NCBI GenBank assembly: GCA_016189835.1
Contig: JACPRU010000027.1
Span: forward strand, 1 to 51,873
Direction of reading: 5' to 3'
Length of the DNA: 51,873 nucleotides
Origin: Deltaproteobacteria bacterium
Lineage (GTDB): Bacteria; Desulfobacterota; Binatia; JACPRU01
Of this stretch, positions 33,816-42,260 are shown piece after piece. Every line of letters starts with the position of its first letter. The first letter of the stretch is position 1. A program made the translations under genes and the position numbers. The notes beneath the pieces were generated by a model. That model had not been told where the DNA came from. It ran no database searches and worked only from the letters and a program-made list of their open reading frames with translations.

Positions 33816-34370
33816 GTGCCCAAGCTATCGCCAGCGGAAATCGAAGAGCTGCTCACCGAGCGCGGCCATCTGGCGCGCATCGCCACCCTGAAGCCGGACA
33901 GCGCGCCGAGCGTCGTGCCCGTGTGGTTCCTCTACGAGAACGGCAAGATCCACATCACGCCGCGCAAGCACTCGGAGTTCGGCCGCAACCTGCGCCGCGA
34001 CCCGCGCGTGGCCATCACCATCGACGAGGAGAGCGGCGTCTACCGCAAGGTGCTCGTCGAGGGCCGGGTGGAGTTCCTCTACGAGGACGGCGAGGACGCT
34101 CGCTGGCGCGATCTCTATCGCCGGATCTCCTGCCGCTACATCGACGAGGCATCCGCCGACCACTACATCAGCGAGACCATCGACCAGCCGCGCTCGCTGA
34201 TCGCCGTCGACCTCGCGCAGGCCAAGGTCACGACCTGGCGGATGCCCCGCGAGGGCGAGCCGTACACCGGCATCTGGGCGAAGCGCTACTACGTCGAGGG
34301 CTCGAAGATGGGCAAGATCGCCGCGGCGGGCGGCGGCCCGGATCGCGGCGACAAGCTGCGCGTCGGCTGA
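33816..34370 (+). CDS. Pyridoxamine 5'-phosphate oxidase-like (FMN split-barrel) protein
   Basis: A 184-residue flavin or F420-type split-barrel protein of the PPOX-like family. It has LLTERGHLARIATLKPDSAPSVVPVWFLY at the N-terminus, RKHSEFGRNLRRDPRVAITI in the cofactor-binding region and VEGRVEFL later. The start is GTG at 33816 with GGGAGG upstream. It lies 62 bp after the cyclase gene and is probably co-transcribed. The cofactor (FMN or F420) cannot be decided by eye. A perfect GC hairpin follows the stop. Confidence 0.87.
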   Translation: MPKLSPAEIEELLTERGHLARIATLKPDSAPSVVPVWFLYENGKIHITPRKHSEFGRNLRRDPRVAITIDEESGVYRKVLVEGRVEFLYEDGEDARWRDLYRRISCRYIDEASADHYISETIDQPRSLIAVDLAQAKVTTWRMPREGEPYTGIWAKRYYVEGSKMGKIAAAGGGPDRGDKLRVG

Positions 34371-34380
34371 CGGCGCACGG

Positions 34381-34407
34381 GGCGGCCGGCGTCGCTCGCC
34401 GGCCGCC
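34381..34407. terminator. Perfect GC hairpin between convergent genes
   Basis: GGCGGCCGGCG-TCGCT-CGCCGGCCGCC forms an 11-bp perfect stem. It lies between the stop of the PPOX-like gene (34370) and the stop of the opposing lipoprotein gene (34423). No T-run is present on either side. Confidence 0.6.
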
Positions 34408-34422
34408 TCGCGCGCTTGGGCT

Positions 34423-35202
34423 TCACTCCACGGGCGTCGGGGTCGCCGTCGGTTCCGGGGTCGGGGTGGGGAGACTCTGGCAATTGCCCGTGTCGCCGCT
34501 GCCGATCACCCTCACCAAAGAGGCCTCGAGCGCCGAGAAGGCGCCGATCCCCTCCCTCTCGCCGCTGACCTCGAGCAGGTCTCCTTCTTGGAGATCCTCG
34601 AACGAGGTGTTCTCGAAGGTCGCTCCCGAGCGCGTCTTGACCGCGCGCACGTGGTTGCCTCCGCCTCCAGACGCGCAGACGTTGAGGTTCCCGTTCGGCG
34701 ACGCCGGCTTGTTCAGGAGCACGCCTTGGAAGGTCTCGGCGAGCTGTCGCACCCGTGCCGAGTTGCAGCTCACCGTCACGTCGCGAAGGTCGAGCGTCGA
34801 GCCGTTGCTCACGTCGCTCACGGGCACCGAGGCCCGACAGTTTCCGCGCGAGAACACCACGCTGACGTCGCCGGTCGGTGCGCCGCCCACGGAGAAGTTT
34901 CCTCCGTCGTCGGTGACCGCCGACGCGCGGCGTCCCGGACCTTCGACGCTGACGTCGAGCCCGCCGACGGCCGCCGCGTAGGCCTGCTTCACGACGCCGA
35001 GCACCTCGTCCGCCAACCACGCCAACCAGGTCCGCTTCTCGCCTTGCACCGCGGCCGAAGAGCTCGACACGTTGCCGCCGATGACCGCGGTACCGGACTC
35101 TACGCCGCCCCCGCCCCCGCCCCCGCCGCACCCGACGGTGACGGCGGCGGCAAGGATGCCGGCCACCAAGAAGTGGCGAAGGCCCAGGCGCTGCCCGTTC
35201 AC
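34423..35202 (-). CDS. Predicted lipoprotein with Gly-rich linker and Ig-like domain
   Basis: A 259-residue lipoprotein of unknown function. The leader HFLVAGILAAAVTVGC gives a lipobox Cys followed by a run of Gly. After this come a domain resembling carboxypeptidase-regulatory repeats (GLDVSVEGPGRRASAVTDDG, GNFSVGGAPTGDVSVVF) and a C-terminal OB/DUF5666-like part (VKTRSGATFENTSFEDLQEG, LLEVSGEREG). It ends in a PTPTPEPTATPTPVE tail. The start is GTG 35202, with GGGAGGG upstream; an ATG 36 nt further up lacks a ribosome site. A promoter candidate lies at 35248-35277. Confidence 0.75.
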   Translation of the reverse strand: MNGQRLGLRHFLVAGILAAAVTVGCGGGGGGGGVESGTAVIGGNVSSSSAAVQGEKRTWLAWLADEVLGVVKQAYAAAVGGLDVSVEGPGRRASAVTDDGGNFSVGGAPTGDVSVVFSRGNCRASVPVSDVSNGSTLDLRDVTVSCNSARVRQLAETFQGVLLNKPASPNGNLNVCASGGGGNHVRAVKTRSGATFENTSFEDLQEGDLLEVSGEREGIGAFSALEASLVRVIGSGDTGNCQSLPTPTPEPTATPTPVE

Positions 35203-35247
35203 GGCTTGCCCTCCCGCAGGTTCGCGATCGTACCCCAAGTCCGCTGG

Positions 35248-35303
35248 AGGTTAGCCGCCGCCCGAAGAGGGCGTCAATCGCTAAAATGGGAGAGTATCCC
35301 ATT
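35248..35303 (-). promoter_or_regulatory. Sigma-70-like promoter with adjacent palindrome for the lipoprotein gene
   Basis: On the minus strand TTGACG (35277-35272) and TAACCT (35253-35248) are separated by 18 bp, a good vegetative promoter for this GC content. A perfect inverted repeat AATGGGA-GAGTA-TCCCATT (35285-35303) lies just upstream and could be a regulator site. The leader to GTG 35202 would be about 39 nt. Confidence 0.55.
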
Positions 35304-35346
35304 CCACGTAGGGCGGGGAGTGCGGCGACCAGAGGGCCGGAGTGCA

Positions 35347-35480
35347 GCGCGCGGGGCGATGGCTGGCCCGCGGCGCCTGCGGCGAGCTCAAAGGACTCCA
35401 CGGCGCCGTCTTTGGAGGCGCGACCGGAGCCACGAAGAAACGAGCCGCCGAAGCCGCGAGCCAGCCACCGCCCCGCGCGC
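35347..35480. mobile_element. MITE-like element copy A (28-bp terminal inverted repeats)
   Basis: A 134-bp non-coding element in the 316-bp gap 35203-35518. Its ends (35347-35374 and 35453-35480) are inverted repeats matching at 26 of 28 positions (GCGCGCGGGGCG, then TGGCTGGC, then CGCGGC). The core shares GCCTGCGGCGAGCTCA, CGGCGCCGTC and CGAGCCGCCGAA with the element at 45820-45956, which lies in the opposite orientation. There is no ORF and no clear target-site duplication. It could be a miniature transposon or a folded RNA/DNA repeat. Confidence 0.65.
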
Positions 35481-35518
35481 TGAGCACAATCGGCCGGCCA
35501 GACACGGGCAACCGCCCG

Positions 35519-35911
35519 TCAGCTGCAGAACACGTCGTTGGCGTGCATGGTGTCGAGGTACTCGCGCACCGCGCCGATCTTGCCGCCGCGGACCTCGATC
35601 AGGAAGTGATACTGGTTCTGGTAGACCTTGCCGTTGGTGTGGCGCGCGTAGGACTCAGTCTCGACGGCCACCCGGTCGCCCTCGGCGGTGAACGCCTTCG
35701 GCGTCAGCCGGATCCCGCCCGGCACCATGGCGCCGATCTGTCCGAGCAGCTCGGCGAACTGCGCCTTGGTCTTCGTCCCCGACAGCGGAAAGCTGCCGGC
35801 GACCCACCACGTGGCGTCGTCGGTCATCATGCCGAGCGCCGTCGTCAGGTCGCCCTCCGAGAAGTGCTTCATGAAGTCGCGGACCAGCTGCTTGTTGGCT
35901 TCGAGGCTCAT
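35519..35911 (-). CDS. SnoaL-like (NTF2-fold) protein
   Basis: A 130-residue protein of the SnoaL/NTF2-like fold. It begins MSLEANKQLVRDFMKHFSEG, has GMMTDDATWWVAGSFPLSG and ends with GGKIGAVREYLDTMHANDVF. This is the usual ketosteroid-isomerase-like pattern, in which a cone-shaped barrel binds small hydrophobic molecules. ATG 35911 has AAGGAGA upstream. It lies 14 bp after the acyl-CoA ligase gene on the same strand and may process the ligase substrate or product. Confidence 0.9.
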   Translation of the reverse strand: MSLEANKQLVRDFMKHFSEGDLTTALGMMTDDATWWVAGSFPLSGTKTKAQFAELLGQIGAMVPGGIRLTPKAFTAEGDRVAVETESYARHTNGKVYQNQYHFLIEVRGGKIGAVREYLDTMHANDVFCS

Positions 35912-35925
35912 GGCTGCGGTCTCCT

Positions 35926-37608
35926 TCAATGGGTCGCTTTGCGCTTTTTCTCCTCCGCCTCGCGCAGGTCGCGGCGGCGGACCTTGCCGGTCACCGTCAT
36001 CGGGAACTCGTCGATGAACTCGATCTCGCGCGGGTACTCGTGCGCGGCGAGCTTCCTCCGCACGTGCTCCTGGATCTGGCGGATCAGCGCGTCGGACTTC
36101 TCCGTGCCCGGCAGCACCTTGACGAAGGCCTTGATGGCCTGGCCGCGCTGCGGATCGGAGACGCCGATCACCGCGCAGGACGCCACCCCCTTCACCTCGA
36201 TCACCTTGGCCTCGATCTCCGCCGGCCCGACCCGGTAGCCCGAGGTCTTGATGACGTCGTCGCCGCGCCCCTGGAAGTAGACGTAGCCCTCGTCGTCGGC
36301 GAAGCCCATGTCGCCGGTCACGCACCACTCGCCCTTGAACTTCTCCTGCATCGCCTCGGGGTTCTTCCAGTACTCCTTCATCACCACCGGGCTTTCCCGG
36401 CTGATCGCGATCTCGCCGACGTCGCGGTTCTTGACCGGCTGGCCCTCCGAGTCGACGACCGCTACGCGGTGGCCCGGGAACGGCTTGCCGAGCGGCTCGA
36501 GCTTGTAGGGCTCGAGCGCGCCGCAAGTGCCGATGAAGTAGTTGGCCTCGGTCTGGCCGAACCCCTGGTTGAAGCCGACCTTCAGCTCCTCGTTCACCCA
36601 GCGCGCCAGCTCGGGCGACACCGGCTCGGCGCCGCTGACGATGCAGCGCAGCTTCAGGTCCTTGAACCTCTCGCGCGGCTTCTTGATCTCGCGCAGGCTC
36701 TTCAGGGCGGTCGGCGGGTAGAGGCCGACGGTCGCTCCGTACTTCTCGAGCAGCCGCAGCGTCACCTCGGGATCGAAGCGCGCCTTGCTGCGGTAGGCGA
36801 GGACGGGCGTGCCGTACGGCCAGATGGCGAGCAGGCCGTCGAGCAGGCCGCCGGCCCAGGCCCAGTCGGCCATGCTGTAGTAGAGGTCGCCGTCGCGCAG
36901 GAAGTCGTAGGAGTAGTCGATGCCGTTGTGGCCGAGCAGGTAGCGCGACACGTGCAGCACGCCCTTCGGGTTGCCGGTCGTGCCCGAGGTGTACATGAGG
37001 AGGAACGGATCCTCGGCTTGCGACGCGCGGTCCGGCGTGAAGCGATCCAACCCCTGTTCGAGCAGGTCGTCGAAGGACAGACCGGCGACCTTCTCGCCCG
37101 GCAGACCGGCCGCCTTGCCGCCGCAGACGATCACGTGCTTCAGCGTCGCCACGCTCTGGCGGACGCCGTCCAGCTTGCCGACGGTCTCCGGCTCCATGAG
37201 GATCGCCTTGGCGGCGCTGTGCTCCAGCCGGTACTGGATCGCGTCGGGCCCGAACAGCTTGGAGATCGGCAGCCCGATCGCGCCGATCCGGTAGAGCGCC
37301 ATGTGGATGATCGCCGTCTCGGGGCGTTGCGGCGTGTGCACCGCGACGACGTCGCCGCGGCCGACGCCGAGGCCGCGCAGGGCGTTGGCGAACTTGTTGG
37401 AGGCGACGATCATCTGCCCCCAGGTGTAGGTGGCGGTGTGGCCCTCGTCGTCTTCGTAGAAGAGGCAGATCTTCGACCGGTCGTGGAACGGCCGATCCAG
37501 GCAATCCACGGCCGCGTTGTAGTCGGGGGGGATCACCCAGCGGTGCTTGGCGTGGGCGTCGGCGATGCTCTTCGCGCCGTGGACGGTGAGCTCCTTCAGA
37601 CCGGTCAT
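35926..37608 (-). CDS. Acyl-CoA (AMP-forming) ligase
   Basis: A 560-residue member of the adenylate-forming acetyl/medium-chain acyl-CoA synthetase family. Motifs in order are MYTSGTTGNPKGV (P-loop), QGFGQTEANYF, GDMGFADDEGYVYFQGRGDD, KTSGYRVGPAEIE, and the C-terminal Lys in TVTGKVRRRDL, which is needed for adenylation. The length is normal. The start is ATG 37608 with GGAGGTAGGGG upstream. It activates a carboxylic acid to its CoA thioester, and the residue pattern does not reveal which acid. It forms a two-gene operon with the SnoaL-like protein. Confidence 0.94.
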   Translation of the reverse strand: MTGLKELTVHGAKSIADAHAKHRWVIPPDYNAAVDCLDRPFHDRSKICLFYEDDEGHTATYTWGQMIVASNKFANALRGLGVGRGDVVAVHTPQRPETAIIHMALYRIGAIGLPISKLFGPDAIQYRLEHSAAKAILMEPETVGKLDGVRQSVATLKHVIVCGGKAAGLPGEKVAGLSFDDLLEQGLDRFTPDRASQAEDPFLLMYTSGTTGNPKGVLHVSRYLLGHNGIDYSYDFLRDGDLYYSMADWAWAGGLLDGLLAIWPYGTPVLAYRSKARFDPEVTLRLLEKYGATVGLYPPTALKSLREIKKPRERFKDLKLRCIVSGAEPVSPELARWVNEELKVGFNQGFGQTEANYFIGTCGALEPYKLEPLGKPFPGHRVAVVDSEGQPVKNRDVGEIAISRESPVVMKEYWKNPEAMQEKFKGEWCVTGDMGFADDEGYVYFQGRGDDVIKTSGYRVGPAEIEAKVIEVKGVASCAVIGVSDPQRGQAIKAFVKVLPGTEKSDALIRQIQEHVRRKLAAHEYPREIEFIDEFPMTVTGKVRRRDLREAEEKKRKATH

Positions 37609-37792
37609 GGTTCCCCTACCTCCCTGTACGGGCGTTTCCCGACATCGTTCCGTGCCACAGGCACGGACGAAAAAGAAAGGGTATCTTTCGGATCATCGCG
37701 CCGGAAGTCATCGCGGCGGAAGATTTCCGCCGGCGCGCCGGGCTGCTACAGAGGCGTCGGGCGACGACGCCGCTCGCACGGGGGGCCGGCCG

Positions 37793-38383
37793 ATGGAGAC
37801 CGCCGAGGTCAAGATGTACTCCGACTACAAGAGCCCGTTCGCCTTCCTGGCCTTCGATCTCGCCTTCGCGCTCGAACGGCGCTACCGCGTGCGCGTGCGC
37901 TGGATCCCGTTCCAGCTGCGCATCAAGGGCAAGGGCGAGCGCAGCCTCTACTCCGAGTACAAGGCGAGGTACTCCTACCTCGACGCGCGGCGCTGGGCGA
38001 AGCCGCGCGGCCTGGTCATCCGCGGCCCGCTCCAGGTCTACGACACCACGCCGGCGCTGATCGGCGGCCTGTTCGCCGCGCGCCACGGGCGCCTGCTCGA
38101 CTACAGCCGCACGGTCTACGAGCGCTTCTTCCGGCGCGAGCTGGAGGCCGACCGCGCCGAGGCGGTCGCCGGGGTGATCGCCGGCCTCGGCTTGTCGGCC
38201 GAGGAGTACCGCGATTACCTCGCCGCGGAGGGCGCGCGGGAGTACGCGCGCGCGCAGCAGGAGGCGGCGGCCGACCACGTGTTCGGCGTGCCGCTGTTCC
38301 TGTTCGCGGGCGAGCCCTTCTGGGGGCACGACCGCCTGCCCGTGCTCGAGGAGCGGCTGCGCGAGGCGGGGCTCGGGCGGTAG
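37793..38383 (+). CDS. DsbA-family protein, 2-hydroxychromene-2-carboxylate isomerase-like
   Basis: A 196-residue thioredoxin-fold protein of the DsbA/HCCA-isomerase (kappa GST) type. The N-terminal VKMYSDYKSPFAFLAFDLAF has Ser-Pro in place of a CxxC. The C-terminal HVFGVPLFLFAGEPFWGHDRLP holds the cis-Pro (GVP). Relatives isomerise ring-cleavage products in aromatic degradation or act as glutathione-dependent enzymes. The start is ATG 37793. It is divergent from the ligase operon across 184 bp that contain no gene. It ends just before copy 3 of the palindromic repeat. Confidence 0.85.
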   Translation: METAEVKMYSDYKSPFAFLAFDLAFALERRYRVRVRWIPFQLRIKGKGERSLYSEYKARYSYLDARRWAKPRGLVIRGPLQVYDTTPALIGGLFAARHGRLLDYSRTVYERFFRRELEADRAEAVAGVIAGLGLSAEEYRDYLAAEGAREYARAQQEAAADHVFGVPLFLFAGEPFWGHDRLPVLEERLREAGLGR

Positions 38384-38387
38384 CCCG

Positions 38388-38432
38388 AAAAAAGGGGTCG
38401 GGAGTGGTCGGGAGTTTCTTGCAGGAGTCTTT
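38388..38432. repeat. Palindromic repeat copy 3, degenerate, between convergent genes
   Basis: The A-tract plus GGGGTCGGGAGT arm is present, with an internal tandem duplication (GGTCGGGAGTGGTCGGGAGT). The complementary arm is mostly lost and only AGGAGTCTTTGCC remains. It sits between the convergent stops at 38383 and 38455, as the other copies do. Confidence 0.7.
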
Positions 38433-38454
38433 GCCGCCGCTCGGCGCCGCTCGC

Positions 38455-39288
38455 CTACGGCATCCACCACCCGCCGCTCGGGCTGATCACCTGGCCGGTG
38501 ACGAAGCGGCCGTCGTCGCCGGCGAGATAGAGGGCGGCGGCGGCGATGTCCTCGGGCTTGCCGGAGGTCTTCAGCGGCGTGTTCAGCACCCACATCTGCT
38601 TGATCACGGGCGACAGCGGATCGGTCATCGGCGTCTCGATGTAGCCCGGTGCAATCGCGTTCACCGTGATGCCGGCCGGCCCGACCTCGCGCGCCACCGA
38701 GCGCGTGAAGCCGAGGATGCCGGCCTTGGCCGCCGAATAGTGCGGCGCGCCTTCGAGGCCGGCGGTGCCCGCCACCGAGGAGAGGTTGATGATGCGCCCC
38801 GACCCGTTCTTCTCCATCACCTTGAGCGCCTCGCGCGTGCAGTAGAACGTGCCGTAGAGGTGGACCTTCAACATGCGCTCGAAGACCGCGTCCTCGAGGT
38901 TCTGCGTCACCTCCCAGCGGGTCTTCAGCGGCCCGCCCGCCAGCATCTCCTGCACCTGGGCCTCGGCGATGCGGTTCATGCGCTCGACCTCGCCCTGGCC
39001 GCTCACCTCGCCGATGCCCGCGTTGTTCACCAGGATGTCGATCGTCTCGTAGCGGGCGAGGATCGCGGCGAACATCTTGCGCACCGCGCCGCTGTCGGCC
39101 ACGTCGGCGGGAACGCCGAGGGCGCGCCCGCCGGCCTCGCCCATCTGCGCGACGGTCTCCTGGATCGAGCCGGCGTTGACGTCGTTGACGGCGACGCTCG
39201 CTCCCTCGCGGGCGAACGCCAGGCACACGGCCCGGCCGATTCCCGAGCCTCCTCCGGTGACGAGCGCGACCTTTCCCTCGAGTCTCAT
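38455..39288 (-). CDS. Short-chain dehydrogenase/reductase (SDR)
   Basis: A 277-residue classical SDR. It has the NAD(P)-binding TGGGSGIGRA near the N-terminus, NNAG in ILVNNAGIGE, the catalytic Ser in IINLSSVAGT and YSAAK (Tyr and Lys). An acidic Asp after strand 2 (VNDVNAGS) suggests NAD. A roughly 30-residue insert (GEVERMNRIAEAQVQEMLAG to TRWEVTQNLED) is longer than usual and typical of some hydroxyacyl-CoA dehydrogenase-like members. I chose ATG 39288, 7 nt after GGAGG, over a GTG 6 nt upstream. The substrate is unknown. Confidence 0.92.
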   Translation of the reverse strand: MRLEGKVALVTGGGSGIGRAVCLAFAREGASVAVNDVNAGSIQETVAQMGEAGGRALGVPADVADSGAVRKMFAAILARYETIDILVNNAGIGEVSGQGEVERMNRIAEAQVQEMLAGGPLKTRWEVTQNLEDAVFERMLKVHLYGTFYCTREALKVMEKNGSGRIINLSSVAGTAGLEGAPHYSAAKAGILGFTRSVAREVGPAGITVNAIAPGYIETPMTDPLSPVIKQMWVLNTPLKTSGKPEDIAAAALYLAGDDGRFVTGQVISPSGGWWMP

Positions 39289-39342
39289 GCGCACACCTCC
39301 GACCGCTGACCCTACACCGATCGGCCGGGCGGCGTCACGCGC

Positions 39343-40479
39343 TCAGCGGCGCAGTGCGCTGCGCTCGTCCAGGGCGGCGATGTGGTGCTCGACGGCGCGG
39401 CGCTCGCGCCGCACGAAGTCGGCCACGGCGCGAGCCAGCCGGGGGTCGGCGAGGTAGTGCATGCTGTCGGTCGGCGTCGCCTCGAAGCCGCGCAGGTGCT
39501 TGAACTCGCCGCCCGCGCCGGGCTCGAAGCGCCGGATGCCCTGCTCGATGCAGTATTCGATCGCCGCGTAATAGCAGACGTTGAAATGCAGGAAGCGGAT
39601 CTCCTCGAACGCGCCCCAGTACCGGCCGTAGAGCGCCTCGCCCTTGCGCACGTTGACGGTGCCGGCGACGACCTCGCCGCCCCGCCGCGCGACCACGAAG
39701 CACAGGCGACGCTTCCAGCGTGCGCGCAGCAGGTCGAAGAGCTTGCGGTTCAGGTATTGCCGGCCCCAGTAGAGCTTGTCGATCGTCGCCTTGTACAGCC
39801 GGAACATCACCGCGAACAGCTCGTCGGGGATCTCCTCGCCGGCGAGCACCTCGATCGTGATGCCCTGCTCCTCGAGCGCGCGCCGCTCGCGCCGCACCTG
39901 CGTCCGCCGCTTGCTCTTGAGCGCCGCGAGGTAGTCCTCGAAGCTCCGCCAGCCCGGGTTCCTCCACTGGTACTGGTAGCCGGTGCGCCGCACGTAGCCG
40001 AGCGCGCCTAGCCCGTCGACCTCCTCGGCGCCGCAGAAGTTCACGTGCGCCGACGAGAAGCCGCCCTGCCGGCAGACCTCGGTCAGACCCTCGCCGAGCG
40101 CGCGAATCACCGCCGGCCGCTCGGCGCCGCTGCGGGCGAGGAAGCGATCCCCGGTGGCGGGCGTGAACGGCACGCCGACCAGCAGCTTCGGGTAGTAGGC
40201 GATGCCGGCGCTCTGCGCGGCTTCGGCCCAGCCGTGGTCGAACACGAACTCGCCGAGGCTGTGCTGCTTCGCGTAGAGCGGACACGCGCCGACCAGATCG
40301 TCTCCGTCCCACAGCGTCCAGTGCCGCGGCAGCCAGCCAGTGCGCGCGCCGACGCACCCCGCCTCCTCGAGCGAGGCGAGCCATTCCCACTCGAGGAACG
40401 GCGAGCCGTCGCCGACCAGCGCGTTCCATGCTTCGGCCGGCACGCCGGCCAGCCGCTCCTTCACCTCGACGCGCACCAC
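39343..40479 (-). CDS. COG3146 (GNAT/FemAB-like) acyltransferase
   Basis: A 378-residue protein of the COG3146 (formerly DUF482) GNAT-fold family. Recognisable segments are SPFLEWEWLASLEEAGCVG, WLPRHWTLWDGDDLVGACP, the PGWRSFEDYLAALKSKRR block and HFNVCYYAAIEYCIEQG. This family resembles FemAB peptidyl-transferases and is probably an aminoacyl- or acyltransferase of the cell surface or secondary metabolism. The start is GTG 40479 or the adjacent GTG 40476, with a weak ribosome site. It is divergent, 99 bp apart, from the 2-hydroxyacid dehydrogenase. The far longer open frame upstream is a shadow of that gene. Confidence 0.88.
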   Translation of the reverse strand: MVRVEVKERLAGVPAEAWNALVGDGSPFLEWEWLASLEEAGCVGARTGWLPRHWTLWDGDDLVGACPLYAKQHSLGEFVFDHGWAEAAQSAGIAYYPKLLVGVPFTPATGDRFLARSGAERPAVIRALGEGLTEVCRQGGFSSAHVNFCGAEEVDGLGALGYVRRTGYQYQWRNPGWRSFEDYLAALKSKRRTQVRRERRALEEQGITIEVLAGEEIPDELFAVMFRLYKATIDKLYWGRQYLNRKLFDLLRARWKRRLCFVVARRGGEVVAGTVNVRKGEALYGRYWGAFEEIRFLHFNVCYYAAIEYCIEQGIRRFEPGAGGEFKHLRGFEATPTDSMHYLADPRLARAVADFVRRERRAVEHHIAALDERSALRR

Positions 40480-40578
40480 GCCGCCGACTGTAGCAGGCGC
40501 CGCGCGGCCGGTCTGCGGCGCGACAGGCGCGCGGCGGAGGATCTGCGCGCCGCGTCGAAAGCGGCTATAAGGCTCGCC

Positions 40579-41475
40579 ATGAAGCTCCTGCGCTGGGGCT
40601 GGTCGCAGTACGAGACGCCGCAGATCGCCGGGCTCCCCGCGGCGGTCGAGGCGATCGCCCTCGCCGGCGAAGCCGCGCCGCTCGAGCAGGCCGAGGTGCT
40701 CGTGGTGCCGACCACCGTGCGCGTCGGCGCCGACGCGGCCCGCCGTCTGCGCCGCTGCCGGCTGGTGCTGACCACGACCTCGGGATTCGACCAGCTCGAC
40801 CTCGCGGCGCTGCGCGCGGCCGGCATCCCGGCCGCTCGGCTGCCGCTGGCGCGACGCGACGCCGTCGTCGAGACCGCTCTGGGAATGATGCTGTCGCTCA
40901 CGCGCCGGCTCGGCCGCTTTCAGGACGCCGCCCGCGCCGGCGCCTGGGAGCGGCCGCGCCTGGCCGCCCATGGCGCCACGCTGCTCGGCACGGTCGGCGT
41001 GGTCGGCGTCGGCGTCATCGGCAGCCGCATGGCCGAGGTGCTCGAGTCGCTGCGGGCGCGCGTCCTGCGTTGCGACCCGCTGCTCGCGGGCGGCGCGTCG
41101 CTGGCCACGGTCCTCGAGCAGAGCGACGCCGTGACGCTCCACTGCGGGCTCACGGCCGACAACCGCGGCATGATCGGGCGGCGCGAGATCCGCGCGCTGC
41201 GCCGCGGCGCGGTGCTCGTCAACACCGCGCGGGGAGAGCTCGTCGACGTCGACGCCGCGCTCGCGGCGGTGCGCGACGGGCATCTCGCCGGTCTCGGCCT
41301 CGACGTCTTTCCCGTCGAGCCGGCGGAGCTGTCGCGCTACGTCGACCCGCGCGTGCTGGTCACCCCGCACGCCGCGGGATGGCACCCCGCGCTCGGCGCG
41401 AAGATCGCCGAGGGGATCGTCGACGCCGTGCGCGCGTTGCTCGAGGGGCGCGAGATCCCGTTTCGCGTCCTCTAG
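40579..41475 (+). CDS. D-isomer 2-hydroxyacid dehydrogenase family protein
   Basis: A 298-residue NAD-dependent 2-hydroxyacid dehydrogenase-like protein. It has the nucleotide-binding loop GTVGVVGVGVIGSRMAE, the substrate-contact Arg in LVNTARGELVDVDAA, and LDVFPVEP with its Glu and HAAGWHP with its His. The catalytic Arg-Glu-His set is thus complete, although it is shorter than the usual 310-330 residues. ATG 40579 follows an AAGG site. The natural substrate (glycerate, erythronate-4-phosphate, keto acids) cannot be told. Copy 4 of the palindromic repeat begins directly after its stop. Confidence 0.9.
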   Translation: MKLLRWGWSQYETPQIAGLPAAVEAIALAGEAAPLEQAEVLVVPTTVRVGADAARRLRRCRLVLTTTSGFDQLDLAALRAAGIPAARLPLARRDAVVETALGMMLSLTRRLGRFQDAARAGAWERPRLAAHGATLLGTVGVVGVGVIGSRMAEVLESLRARVLRCDPLLAGGASLATVLEQSDAVTLHCGLTADNRGMIGRREIRALRRGAVLVNTARGELVDVDAALAAVRDGHLAGLGLDVFPVEPAELSRYVDPRVLVTPHAAGWHPALGAKIAEGIVDAVRALLEGREIPFRVL

Positions 41476-41554
41476 AAAAGGGGTCGGGAGTCTTTTCCGG
41501 AACGGCCCGAAGGGTGCTTCGCAAAAAGACTCCCGACTACTCCCGACCCCTTTT
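41476..41554. repeat. Palindromic repeat copy 4, expanded, between convergent genes
   Basis: Arm 1 (41476-41496) is AAAAGGGGTCGGGAGTCTTTT. Arm 2 (41523-41554) is its complement with a 10-bp tandem duplication of ACTCCCGACT. The loop is 26 nt and includes CTTCG as in copy 1. It is located between the convergent stops at 41475 and 41587, and a further CGTCCCGCGACCCCTGTTCG tail follows. Confidence 0.82.
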
Positions 41555-41586
41555 CGTCCCGCGACCCCTGTTCGTCCCGACGGCGC

Positions 41587-42213
41587 TCACTCGATCGGCA
41601 GCCACCACGAGGGCTGGCCACCGTAGCGCTTCACCGCCTCGGCGCGCAGCTCGGCGTATTGCTTGCGGATATCCTCGGCGCGCTTGTCGGCGGTGGCTTT
41701 CTGCTTGCGCAGATCCTCCTCCTCGGTCGAGGCGTGCTGGTCGGGGCCGTAGGCCTTCTGCAGGATCTCGATGCCCATGCGCGCCGGCTGGTCGCGCTCC
41801 TTCTTGAGCGCCGTGAGCTTGTCGTCGGCCGCCTGCGCCTGCTCCTTGGCCTGCGCGAGCTCGCGTTTGAGGCGCAGCCGGGTACCGCTCACCTTCGAGG
41901 AGAAGTCCTCGTCCGAGACCTCGGCTCGCGCGCCGGAAGCCTCGGGCGCGGCCGGCTCCGCGGCCCGCGGCGGCGGCGCCTCGGACTCGGCGGACGACGC
42001 CGTCGCCGGGCTCTCCGCCTCTACGCCCTGCGGCGAGCCTCCCGGCCGCTCCTCGCCCGCCGCGCCCTCGCCGCCCGGCGAGACGTTCGAGAAGTGAACC
42101 TTCCCGTCCGGGTCCGTCCATTTGTAGACCTTCTGCGCCGCGGCGTCGGGCGCGGCGCCCGCGAGCCAGACAAAGACGGCGGCGGCTGCGGCGAATACCA
42201 AACCTCGGCTCAT
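41587..42213 (-). CDS. Exported DUF4124-domain protein
   Basis: A 208-residue exported protein. A signal peptide (GLVFAAAAAVFVWLAGAAPDAAA) is followed by the DUF4124 start QKVYKWTDPDGKVHFSN, a low-complexity Ala/Pro/Glu region (about 55-100) and a charged coiled-coil-like C-terminus (RLRLKRELAQAKEQAQAADD; EEEDLRKQKATADKRAEDIR). It ends with GGQPSWWLPIE. ATG 42213 has GGGAGG upstream. The function of DUF4124 is unknown; it is widespread in proteobacterial envelopes. Confidence 0.85.
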   Translation of the reverse strand: MSRGLVFAAAAAVFVWLAGAAPDAAAQKVYKWTDPDGKVHFSNVSPGGEGAAGEERPGGSPQGVEAESPATASSAESEAPPPRAAEPAAPEASGARAEVSDEDFSSKVSGTRLRLKRELAQAKEQAQAADDKLTALKKERDQPARMGIEILQKAYGPDQHASTEEEDLRKQKATADKRAEDIRKQYAELRAEAVKRYGGQPSWWLPIE

Positions 42214-42260
42214 GCGTGCCTCCCTCGCTCCTCCCTCGATGGGGCCGAGCAGGGTTCAGG

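Noticed and set aside
39343-41385. 680-residue minus-strand ORF
   Set aside because: The upstream 300 residues are the antisense of the 2-hydroxyacid dehydrogenase; only the COG3146 part is real.
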